Part shown: piece after piece, positions 57,263 through 64,000 of the stretch
How the letters are laid out: every line of letters begins with the position of its first letter
How positions within the stretch are numbered: the first letter of the stretch is position 1
Assembly (NCBI RefSeq): GCF_000219915.2
Contig: NC_017964.1
Coordinates: 1,302,001 to 1,366,000, forward strand
Length of the DNA: 64,000 nt
From: Advenella kashmirensis WT001
GTDB lineage: Bacteria; Pseudomonadota; Gammaproteobacteria; Burkholderiales; Burkholderiaceae_B
Direction: 5' to 3'
The notes under the pieces: model-generated
Databases searched by the model: none
Told to the model about the DNA's origin: nothing
The model's input: only the letters and a program-made list of their open reading frames with translations
Translations under genes and position numbers: made by a program

Positions 57263-57934
57263 ATGGCGCATAGTGCCGCGCTGTTATTGCTGGCAGACGG
57301 ACGTCTCCCTGCTGGCGGATATGCCCATTCCGGTGGCCTTGAGCCAACGGTGCATATCCATGGACTGACGGACGTAGCCGGTCTGGAGGGTTTTCTTGAA
57401 GGGCGCGCTGCGACTGCCGGTCTGGTGGCTGCATCATTCGCCGCCGCCGCATGCCGGGCTGCCCAGATGGGGCAGCATGCATTGCTTTGCGAACTGGACA
57501 GGCAACTGGATGTTCGCACGCCGTCCAAAGCGACACGCGCTGTTTCCAGGGCGCTGGGGCGTCAGCTATTGCGTGCCGTTACCAGTATTCGATCCGTCGA
57601 CGTGCCTGCACAATCGCGACGCGATATGCATCAGCCCGTCGTATACGGTATGGCGGCCGCGGCATTCGGGCTGGCGCCCAAGGAAGCGGCGCTGATTGTC
57701 CTGCATGAATCGGTGGCAGGACCGGCGGCAGCTGCCGTCAAGGTGCTCAGTGTCGATCCGTTCGCCGTGCAGGCGGCGCTGGCGCGTCTGACAGATTTGC
57801 TTGATACGCTGGCGCAGCAGGCGGCCGAGCACGCAGACACGCCGCCCGACGATTTGCCGGCCCTGGGCACGCCTTTGCTCGATCTGGCTGCTGAACACCA
57901 TAGAAATTGGGGGGTACGTCTCTTTGCCTCTTGA
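57263..57934 (+). CDS. ureF: urease accessory protein UreF
   Basis: A 223-residue all-helical accessory protein that helps load nickel into the UreABC apoenzyme and acts on UreG. Family motifs are LLLLADGRLPAGGYAHSGGLEPTVH at the N-terminus and the central VYGMAAAAFGLAPKEAALIVLHESV. I choose the ATG at 57263, preceded by GAGG; the frame from 57212 would overlap ureC. It directly follows ureC, and there is no ureE between them, unlike most proteobacterial operons. Confidence 0.9.
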   Translation: MAHSAALLLLADGRLPAGGYAHSGGLEPTVHIHGLTDVAGLEGFLEGRAATAGLVAASFAAAACRAAQMGQHALLCELDRQLDVRTPSKATRAVSRALGRQLLRAVTSIRSVDVPAQSRRDMHQPVVYGMAAAAFGLAPKEAALIVLHESVAGPAAAAVKVLSVDPFAVQAALARLTDLLDTLAQQAAEHADTPPDDLPALGTPLLDLAAEHHRNWGVRLFAS

Positions 57935-57959
57935 TCATCCAATCCATCAGCCTGGTGTC

Positions 57960-58871
57960 ATGAGGGCCCGGGCAACGCTTGCCACCCGTCAAGACCATGA
58001 TCATTCCGGCCGTCCTGTCAGCAGAGTGCATACGCTGCGGTCTCAGGCGCCGCTGATATTGCGTCCTACGCAGTCCAAAGAGCCGGAACCGCAGGTGTTG
58101 CGTGCGGGTTCCGTGGCGCGGGTGTCGCTCGTCTCGGGCGCGGCAGGCCCCCTGGGCGGCGATGATTTCGAACTGAATGTTCGCGTGGGAGCAGGTAGTA
58201 CTTTATTGCTCAATGAGATTTCATCGATGCTGTTACTGCCTGGCGCACGCGGCGGGCGGTCCAGCATGAGGATCAATATCGCCGTTGAAGACGACGCCAC
58301 GTTTGTCTGGATGGGCGAGCCGATTATTGCTGCACGTGGATGCCACCATGTGCACACAATCAATATTGAACTGGCCGCCAGCGCGCGCCTGTTCATGCGC
58401 GACGAACTGCAGTTCGGGCGACACAAGGAGCAACCTGGCAATCTTCTTCAGAACGTGCGCGTTAAACGGGATGGCGAGCCATTGTTCTGCCAGCAACAGC
58501 AAATCGGGCCGGCCGCGGTGGGGTGGCGCAGTTGCGCGGTCCTCGGCCAGCACAAGTGTATGGGCACCGTGCTTGTTGTGGACCCGCAATGGTGTGCAAT
58601 CCAGCCCCAAACCCATTTATTTGCAGCCGATGCTGCGTTATTGCCCCTAGAGGGCCCCGCCGTCATGATCAGTGCGCTGGCGGCGGAAACCTGGACTTTG
58701 CGCAAACACCTGGAACACGGTATCAATCTGCTGGGAGGGCGGTGGTCCGTTGCGGCCACTGAGCCCGCCCGAGATGATCGGGAGGCCGGTGGCGACCGGC
58801 ATAAGCCCGACCAGATTATTCCATCTTCTGAAACTATTGAACAAGGAAACAATTATGAATACACAAACTGA
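57960..58871 (+). CDS. ureD: urease accessory protein UreD (UreH)
   Basis: A scaffold protein of about 303 residues for nickel insertion. Recognisable parts are [41 protein letters not shown] and [19 protein letters not shown]; the C-terminal [11 protein letters not shown] fits the family. The start at 57960 ([10 protein letters not shown]) is the first plausible ATG after ureF; a TTG further upstream is possible. The position between ureF and ureG is unusual, since ureD stands first in many proteobacterial operons. The end overlaps the start of ureG. Confidence 0.85.
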   Translation: MRARATLATRQDHDHSGRPVSRVHTLRSQAPLILRPTQSKEPEPQVLRAGSVARVSLVSGAAGPLGGDDFELNVRVGAGSTLLLNEISSMLLLPGARGGRSSMRINIAVEDDATFVWMGEPIIAARGCHHVHTINIELAASARLFMRDELQFGRHKEQPGNLLQNVRVKRDGEPLFCQQQQIGPAAVGWRSCAVLGQHKCMGTVLVVDPQWCAIQPQTHLFAADAALLPLEGPAVMISALAAETWTLRKHLEHGINLLGGRWSVAATEPARDDREAGGDRHKPDQIIPSSETIEQGNNYEYTN

Positions 58872-59601
58872 AAATACGCGTACGCGTGCATTGCGACTGG
58901 GCGTTGCAGGACCGGTGGGCACCGGCAAAAGTTCGGTTGTTGCCACGCTGTGCCGAAGCCTGCGTCATGAGTTCCAGATCGGCGTAATCACAAACGACAT
59001 ATACACGGATGAGGATGCCCGCTTCCTGAGAGCCGAAGGCGTGCTGCCGGTCGAGCGCATTCGGGCGGTAGAAACCGGTGCATGCCCGCATACCGCCATC
59101 CGCGACGACGTTACGATGAATTTGCTTGCCGTCGAAGATCTGGAGAAAGATTTTGCACCGCTGGATATTGTGCTTATCGAAAGTGGTGGCGATAACCTGA
59201 CCGCCACTTTTTCACCATCGCTGGTGGATGCGCAGATTTTCGTGATCGATGTAGCCGGTGGCGGCGACGTGGCGCGCAAGGGCGGGCCGGGAATCGGCCG
59301 TGCGGATCTGCTTATCGTCAATAAGGTAGACCTTGGAGAGCATGTAGATGTGGACGTCGAGCAAATGCTCAAGGACGCCCGGGCGGCACGAGCGGGTGCA
59401 CCTGTCCTTGCTCACTCCAAAAAATATCCCGACACTGAAAAGGCACTTTGCGACTGGGTTCGGCATTTGCATGAGGCGCACGTCAGCGGCACGCATGTAC
59501 CCACAGACCCGGGTCCGATGGCGCCCCATTTTCATGCAACAGAAGACGGCGGCTATACCCATCGACATGGAGATGAAGCGCATCCGCATGTGCATCGTTA
59601 A
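58855..59601 (+). CDS. ureG: urease accessory GTPase UreG with histidine-rich C-terminus
   Basis: SIMIBI-class GTPase that delivers nickel to urease. The P-loop is GPVGTGKSS (residues 19-27), the nickel-binding motif [13 protein letters not shown] near residue 73, [12 protein letters not shown] (switch/Walker B) and VNKVDL (base recognition). The 248-residue chain is longer than the roughly 205 residues of common UreG because of a C-terminal extension with seven histidines in its last 24 residues ([17 protein letters not shown] then HPHVHR). Such tails normally belong to UreE, which is missing here. AAGGA precedes the ATG; the longer frame from 58672 is rejected. Confidence 0.92.
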   Translation: MNTQTENTRTRALRLGVAGPVGTGKSSVVATLCRSLRHEFQIGVITNDIYTDEDARFLRAEGVLPVERIRAVETGACPHTAIRDDVTMNLLAVEDLEKDFAPLDIVLIESGGDNLTATFSPSLVDAQIFVIDVAGGGDVARKGGPGIGRADLLIVNKVDLGEHVDVDVEQMLKDARAARAGAPVLAHSKKYPDTEKALCDWVRHLHEAHVSGTHVPTDPGPMAPHFHATEDGGYTHRHGDEAHPHVHR

Positions 59602-59694
59602 ACAGGTTGCAAGGGAAGTTATTTGATGCCACTTGATTGGCCGCGCCAGCATGCTGGAAAGCGATAGGAATTATTACTAGTCTAGGAGTTTTAT

Positions 59695-60305
59695 ATGCGT
59701 ACTTTGTTGAAACCCATGAACGTTGCGATCACGATCGGCACGCTGCTGGGCCTGACTGCCACTGCCGTTTTTGCGCATCCCGGTCACATTGACCAGGCGC
59801 AACACAGCATGTTTGCAGCCGGTCTCCTGCACCCACTGACGGGTCTGGATCATTTGCTTGCGATGCTGGCTGTCGGTCTCTGGAGCGCCCTGACTCACCA
59901 GAGCTTGCGTCGCGCCATGCTCGCCCCGGTGGTGTTTCTGATCATGCTGTTTGCAGGAGCAATGTTAGGCATCATGGGCGTACAGCTACCGCTGGTTGAA
60001 CCCATGATCATGGCGTCGCTATTGATACTGGGACTACTGGTGGCAACCAGAAAGTCCATCAATGAAATGGTGGGATTTGTGATTGTCGGCGCATTTGCCT
60101 GTTTCACGGGCTGGCGCACGGTATGGAAATGCCCGCGAGCAATGCTGCCATACCGTTTGTCGCCGGTTTTATGCTGGCAACATTTGGATTGCATTTGGCA
60201 GGGCTCTTGGGAGGAATGCAACTCAAACATCATAGCGCATGGTTCTCACGCGTGTTAGGTGCTGCCATTTCTGCTTATGGTGTTTTCCTGCTGGCCGGAG
60301 CATAA
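59695..60305 (+). CDS. HupE/UreJ family nickel permease (frameshifted)
   Basis: An integral membrane protein of about 203 residues with six to seven segments and an N-terminal signal-like segment (TLLGLTATAVFAHPGH). The family motif HPLTGLDHLLAMLAVGLW, thought to bind nickel, is at about residues 45-62. The second motif (FHGLAHGMEMP) lies across a break near 60097: one missing base changes it to FTGWRTVWKCP. It then runs to 60305 as SNAAIPFVAGFMLATFGLHLAGL. GGAG precedes the ATG. It is probably the nickel uptake protein for the urease operon. Confidence 0.87.
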
Positions 60306-60412
60306 GTAGTCAGGTGGCCAGCCAGATTTGACAAGGCAGTGGCGAATAAACAGGAATAAAAAAGCAGCATGCGGTAGTGGATGCTGGCTTTTGTCTGGCC
60401 TGATGTTTCTTG

Positions 60413-60443
60413 AGGATGCTGTGTGACTACAGCATCCTTTTTT
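60413..60443 (+). terminator. rho-independent terminator after the urease operon
   Basis: Perfect ten-base arms AGGATGCTGT (60413-60422) and ACAGCATCCT (60429-60438), a six-base loop and a run of six T residues. It closes the ureABCFDG-hupE transcript just before the convergent gcdH gene ends. Confidence 0.85.
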
Positions 60444-60448
60444 GCTGC

Positions 60449-61639
60449 TTAGTAGAACGCCTGCAGGCCGGTTTGTGCACGGCCCAGAATCAGGGCGTGT
60501 ACATCATGCGTGCCTTCGTAGGTATTGACCACTTCCAGATTCACCAGATGACGGGCGACGCCAAATTCGTCTGAAATACCATTGCCGCCCAGCATGTCGC
60601 GCGCCATACGGGCAATATCCAGCGATTTGCCGCAGGAATTGCGTTTCATGATGGATGTAATCTCAACGGCGGCAGTGCCTTCATCTTTCATGCGACCCAG
60701 GCGCAGGCAGCCCTGCAGGCCAAGTGTAATTTCGGTCTGCATGTCGGCCAGTTTTTTCTGAATCAGTTGGTTCTGCGCCAGCGGGCGACCAAACTGCTTA
60801 CGATCCATTGTGTATTGACGGGCTGTGTGCCAGCAGGCTTCGGCGGCGCCAGAGCGCCCAGGCGATGCCGTAACGGGCAGAGTTCAGGCAGGTGAAAGGA
60901 CCGCGCAAACCGCTGACGCCCGGCAGCATCTGTTCATCAGATACTTGCACGTCGTCCATCACGATTTCCCCTGTGATAGAGGCACGCAGGCCGACCTTGC
61001 CGTGGATGGCTGGTGCAGACAGGCCTTTCATGCCTTTTTCCAGAATGAAGCCACGGATTTTTCCATCAAAATCGCCGCCGACACAACGTGCCCATACGAC
61101 AAATACATCAGCGATCGGAGAGTTGGTAATCCACATTTTGTTGCCACTCAGGCTGTAGCCGCTGTCGATTTTTTTGCACGGGTTTCCATGCCATCCGGGT
61201 CAGAGCCATGATTGGGTTCGGTCAGGCCGAAACATCCGATCCATTGGCCAGAGGCCAGTTTTGGCAGATACTTGGATTTTTGTTCTTCGCTGCCAAATTC
61301 ATTGATCGGCACCATGACCAGCGAAGACTGAACACTCATCATGGAACGGTAGCCCGAGTCAATGCGCTCCACTTCGCGCGCGATCAGCCCGTAGGCGACG
61401 TAGTTCAGACCACCGCCGCCGTATTGTTCGGGAATGGTAGGACCCAGCAGGCCCAGTTCACCCATTTCGCTGAAAATGGCAGGATCGGTTTTCTCGTGGC
61501 GAAATGCTTCCAACACACGGGGCGCCAATTTGTCCTGGCAGTATGCCGCAGCGGCATCGCGGATCATGCGTTCTTCGTCGGTCAACTGTGCATTGAGCAA
61601 CAGGGGATCGTCCCAGTGAAATGAGGGGTTAGAGGACAT
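60449..61639 (-). CDS. gcdH: glutaryl-CoA dehydrogenase (several frameshifts)
   Basis: FAD enzyme that oxidises and decarboxylates glutaryl-CoA to crotonyl-CoA. It starts at 61639 ([15 protein letters not shown]) after GGAG. Hallmarks are [29 protein letters not shown], the [10 protein letters not shown] loop specific for [28 protein letters not shown] and [19 protein letters not shown], with the C-terminal [18 protein letters not shown] missing A in the run near 61170 and apparently two missing G residues around 60848-60860 break the frame; total length 1191 is again a multiple of three. It is divergent from the LysR gene. Confidence 0.92.
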
Positions 61640-61817
61640 GTATGGCTCCTGTCTGTATTGATGAAATATGGTTTCGGATGGTAAGGGCTGATTTGATCGC
61701 CAGACCGTCAGCGTCATCTTGATGATTGCATTGTATGTGTTAAATTATCAATATTCAATTGATAAAAATGCACAATGTCGTGCGCTGTATTCAGATTGTT
61801 TCATACGGGAGAGTGCT

Positions 61818-62710
61818 ATGCGTAAAGGTATTCCCAGCCTGGGCGCATTACAGGCGTTCGAGGCCTGCGCTCGTCTGGGCTCGTTTTCCAGGGCTGCCGA
61901 AGAATTGTCGCTAACCCACAGTGCGGTATTTCGGCAGGTTGAAGGGCTTGAAGCCCGATTGGGCGTCACGCTGTTTAACCGCGTGCGCCGGCGCATATCG
62001 CTCACGACACAGGCGCGGAATACGCTGCGCGCATTCGCCACCATCTGGAGCAACTGCAAAAGGATACGTTTGTGCTGATGAGCCGCTCGGGCCTGGGACG
62101 CAGTCTGCATATTGCAACGCTGCCCACCCTGGCCACCACCTGGCTGATTCCCCGGCTGGCCGATTTCCAGCGCCATTGGCCGGACGTGCAGATCAGCCTG
62201 TCGGTGCGCACCCATCCGTTCCAGTTTACCGATGTGCCGGTGGATGGCGCCATCTATCACGCGGCACACCCCTGGCCAAACACCCAAAGCGTCATGCTGT
62301 TTCGTGAACAGGAATTGGTGCCGGTGTGCTCTTCGCAATTGCTGGCCCGCGCAAAGGCAAAAGGGGCGGGTGCATTGGCGCAACTGACGCATTTGCACAT
62401 GATGACGCGGCCCGATGCCTGGCCCAGTTGGTATGAACATAACGCCGTGCCATTTACGCCCCTGGTGCTGGGCGGGCCCCGTTATGAGCTGTTTACCATG
62501 CTGCTGGCGGCCGTAGATGCCGGGCTGGGTGTGGCGCTGGTGCCGGCTTTTGTTGCCCGAGAACACATTAAAAGCGGTCGTTATGTTATGCCGGTAACGG
62601 CGACGCTACCGGTGGAAACCGCTTATTACTTTGGTTATCCAAAAGCCGAGACCTACCCCGAGGCGCTGACCCTGTTTGAATCCTGGCTGAAGGCGCAGAC
62701 AATACGCTAA
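61818..62710 (+). CDS. LysR family regulator (GcvA/GcdR-like), divergent from gcdH (frameshifted)
   Basis: A LysR-type regulator of about 297 residues. The HTH is at residues 1-65 (MRKGIPSLGALQAFEACARLGSFSRAAEELSLTHSAVFRQVEGLEARLG in order). After RRRISLT the frame breaks near 62015 (one base missing), then AEYAARIRHHLEQLQKD and the effector domain LHIATLPTLATTWLIPRLADF, EQELVPVCSSQLL and VDAGLGVALVPAFV. This subgroup stands next to gcdH in many betaproteobacteria and is the likely activator of it in response to glutarate; that is inference from position. The start at 61818 begins the family's usual N-terminus. Confidence 0.87.
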
Positions 62711-62838
62711 ACCTGACGCAGGCTTCACGCGCGATTGCAGTCATGACGCAGTGACATTCCGGATCAAACTCCGGTAGCAGCAACCAAAGAAAAAAGCAGA
62801 ATAACGCTGCTGCGCTGAAGGGCAGTGCGGACGGTAAA

Positions 62839-62862
62839 AGGGCCCGACCGAAGCCGGGCCCT
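62839..62862 (+). repeat. hairpin immediately upstream of the microprotein gene
   Basis: Perfect eight-base arms AGGGCCCG (62839-62846) and CGGGCCCT (62855-62862) with loop ACCGAAGC. It ends nine bases before the AAGGAGG of the 25-residue frame, with no T tract, so it may control translation or stabilise the message rather than end transcription. Confidence 0.6.
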
Positions 62863-62881
62863 GCCTGATAAGGAGGATACG

Positions 62882-62959
62882 ATGAATAGAATCGTATTAC
62901 AACTTATCCTGATCGGTATAGTGCTGATGCTGCTGGTGTACAGCATGCCAGCTTACTGA
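62882..62959 (+). CDS. 25-residue hydrophobic membrane microprotein
   Basis: The frame encodes MNRIVLQLILIGIVLMLLVY followed by SMPAY and TGA. AAGGAGGATAC directly before the ATG is a near-perfect ribosome binding site. One positively charged residue (R3) precedes a single membrane segment of about 17 residues. A GC hairpin lies upstream and a terminator-like hairpin (62966) directly downstream, so this is a complete small expression unit. I do not recognise the family; candidates are a regulatory membrane peptide or a type I toxin-like peptide. Confidence 0.6.
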   Translation: MNRIVLQLILIGIVLMLLVYSMPAY

Positions 62960-62965
62960 TCAGGG

Positions 62966-62990
62966 ACCGGCGAGTATACGGCTCGCCGGT
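62966..62990 (+). terminator. hairpin terminator after the microprotein gene
   Basis: Perfect nine-base arms ACCGGCGAG (62966-62974) and CTCGCCGGT (62982-62990), a seven-base loop and a moderately T-rich tail (TTCAGGTTTTAATTT), six bases after the stop codon. Confidence 0.65.
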
Positions 62991-63170
62991 TTCAGGTTTT
63001 AATTTACTCAACTGTATTTCTTTTGTCAATGTCGTACTTTCCGAGGGTCGGTTGGTGAGGTTATGGCTTACGCGAAGTACACAGCATCGCCGGCCGCATT
63101 CGATGCGTTCGAAGCGAGTGGGTCTCAGTTGGCAGTGAACCTCAGCCATTACGTTCGCAGCTCAGATCGC

Positions 63171-64000
63171 TTATTGATACGAGAAGGTAATGGTGGAAAT
63201 AGCGCGGACGGTGCCCGGTTGGACCGCGCCGGTCCGGATATACCGTGCTCGGAATGAAATCGTCGTGTCGGTCGCCATTGTATTGTATGTATTGTCGGGA
63301 CCAGCCTGCCACTGATTGGTGTTGTTTTTGACGCGTGAATCCGGGCCGAAGCGGCAGGGCGAGCCGTTGCTGCAGTTGCTGGCGCTGAAAGAGCGCGACG
63401 TTTGCAACAACTGCACACCCACCCCTTTTGCTGAGCCAGTATTGGTGAGCGTGTCGCTTGTGTTCGAGGTGCTGTTGGCGTCTGTGAGGGTGGCAAATAC
63501 GGTAGAGCCGGGATCGCAATGCAGCGAAAACCGGGCTTCATTGCCCCCCTCATGGGTGCTGCCAATTTGCTTGAACTTAACCATAGGGACGTCCGGCAGC
63601 TTGATGCTCTGGGTTGCTGTGCTGGTCAATCGGCAGCTGGACGCGATCGTGCTTATGCTGAAGTTGAGGTTGGCATGGGCGGGACCGCGCAGCACCAATC
63701 TGGTCTGGTTGTGTACTATATGGAAGCTGACCAGCTTGTCTATCAAAAACGTTTGGGCACTGAAGGTGCGAATCGGACTGTGGTCGATTTTGATAAAGGT
63801 GATGCGTATACTCAGGCTCATCGTGCAGCAAATTCCTGCGGCGCCCGCAGGAATCTGATAAGTGGTTTTACGGCCGGCTTGTATAGAGGGTGGCACAAGC
63901 TCACTATTAATGGGTAGCCAGATGGAGGACGCGGGATCCTTGACGTCCAATACATAGCCTATGGAGGGTAGTCCGGGAATTTGAAATATGCTATGCGGCT
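63171..64000 (-). CDS. fimbrial adhesin/pilin family protein, 5' end outside the window
   Basis: The C-terminal 276 residues of a chaperone-usher fimbrial protein. The frame is open to the right edge (SIFQIPGLPSIGYVLDVKDPASSIW), so the start lies outside. The C-terminal pilin domain has the paired cysteines (SSCRLTS, SLHCDPG), VPMVKFKQIGSTHEGGNEARFSL and the closing beta-strand GTVRAISTITFSYQ, which is the zone that takes part in donor-strand exchange. The extra N-terminal region of more than 130 residues suggests a two-domain tip adhesin rather than a major pilin. No chaperone or usher gene is visible in the window. Confidence 0.8.
   Translation of the reverse strand, partial: PHSIFQIPGLPSIGYVLDVKDPASSIWLPINSELVPPSIQAGRKTTYQIPAGAAGICCTMSLSIRITFIKIDHSPIRTFSAQTFLIDKLVSFHIVHNQTRLVLRGPAHANLNFSISTIASSCRLTSTATQSIKLPDVPMVKFKQIGSTHEGGNEARFSLHCDPGSTVFATLTDANSTSNTSDTLTNTGSAKGVGVQLLQTSRSFSASNCSNGSPCRFGPDSRVKNNTNQWQAGPDNTYNTMATDTTISFRARYIRTGAVQPGTVRAISTITFSYQ

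Noticed and set aside
22-62710. Programmed ribosomal frameshifting as explanation for the broken genes
   Set aside because: The breaks occur in unrelated genes at different kinds of sites without a common slippery heptamer or downstream structure; single-base sequence errors explain them more simply.
1-64000. tRNA or rRNA genes, CRISPR arrays, transposases or integrase attachment sites
   Set aside because: None recognised on either strand; the few inverted repeats seen are terminators or short operator-like palindromes.

Overview
The window is a 64 kb piece of a moderately GC-rich betaproteobacterial chromosome. Gene content points to the Alcaligenaceae (Bordetella/Achromobacter/Advenella relatives): an aerobic benzoyl-CoA (box) pathway with its own ABC transporter, a TctC-type periplasmic binding protein, glutaryl-CoA dehydrogenase beside a LysR regulator, and a urease operon. 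The family placement is inference; an Advenella-like organism is a guess. I saw no rRNA, tRNA, CRISPR array or insertion sequence.

Layout. (1) 1-2.2 kb: a 3-hydroxyacyl-CoA/carnitine-type dehydrogenase, a GNAT acetyltransferase and a small SAM methyltransferase. (2) 2.3-11.5 kb, minus strand: one long operon that reads, in transcription order, DUF4863 protein, benzoate-CoA ligase, binding protein 1, LivH, LivM, LivG, LivF, binding protein 2 and a beta-keto acid cleavage enzyme. (3) 11.7-17.2 kb, plus strand: boxR and boxC-boxB-boxA. TGCA-N6-TGCA sites in front of both operons look like BoxR operators. Together, regions 2 and 3 import benzoate, activate it to benzoyl-CoA, epoxidise the ring (BoxA/B) and open it (BoxC). 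(4) 17.5-21.8 kb: a polar amino-acid ABC transporter and an isopenicillin-N-synthase-like dioxygenase. (5) 22-29.6 kb: a GntR-controlled module with biotin carboxylase, a separate biotin carrier, a family III CoA-transferase, a carboxyltransferase, a TctC-type binding protein and an aspartate-dehydrogenase-like enzyme; its substrate is unknown. (6) 29.8-36.3 kb: small stress-type proteins (DUF883, CsbD, DUF4142, two ferritin-like proteins, several unknown small proteins). (7) 37-49.6 kb: a tightly coupled glycan operon with five to six glycosyltransferases, a heptose-bisphosphatase-like HAD enzyme, a carbamoyltransferase, UDP-xylose synthase, UDP-glucose dehydrogenase and a PIG-L deacetylase. 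It is followed by another DUF4142 protein and a general-stress SDR, so the glycan genes sit inside a stress island. (8) 52.9-54.4 kb: an alpha/beta hydrolase and a MaoC-like protein. (9) 54.7-60.4 kb: urease ureA-B-C-F-D-G plus a HupE/UreJ nickel permease, without ureE. (10) 60.4-64 kb: glutaryl-CoA dehydrogenase, a divergent LysR regulator, a 25-residue membrane microprotein and the 3' part of a fimbrial adhesin gene cut by the window edge.

A striking technical property is that more than 20 otherwise well conserved genes carry single-base frameshifts, mostly a missing base in a short G/C or A run. Conservation continues in the new frame, so most are probably sequencing errors rather than true pseudogenes. 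I therefore give the spans of the whole genes and flag each break.

The most promising undescribed systems are the stress-linked carbamoylated-glycan island (7), the CoA-transferase/carboxylase module (5), the cleavage enzyme embedded in the benzoate operon (2), and the ureE-less urease with a histidine tail on UreG and a missing flap cysteine in UreC (9).
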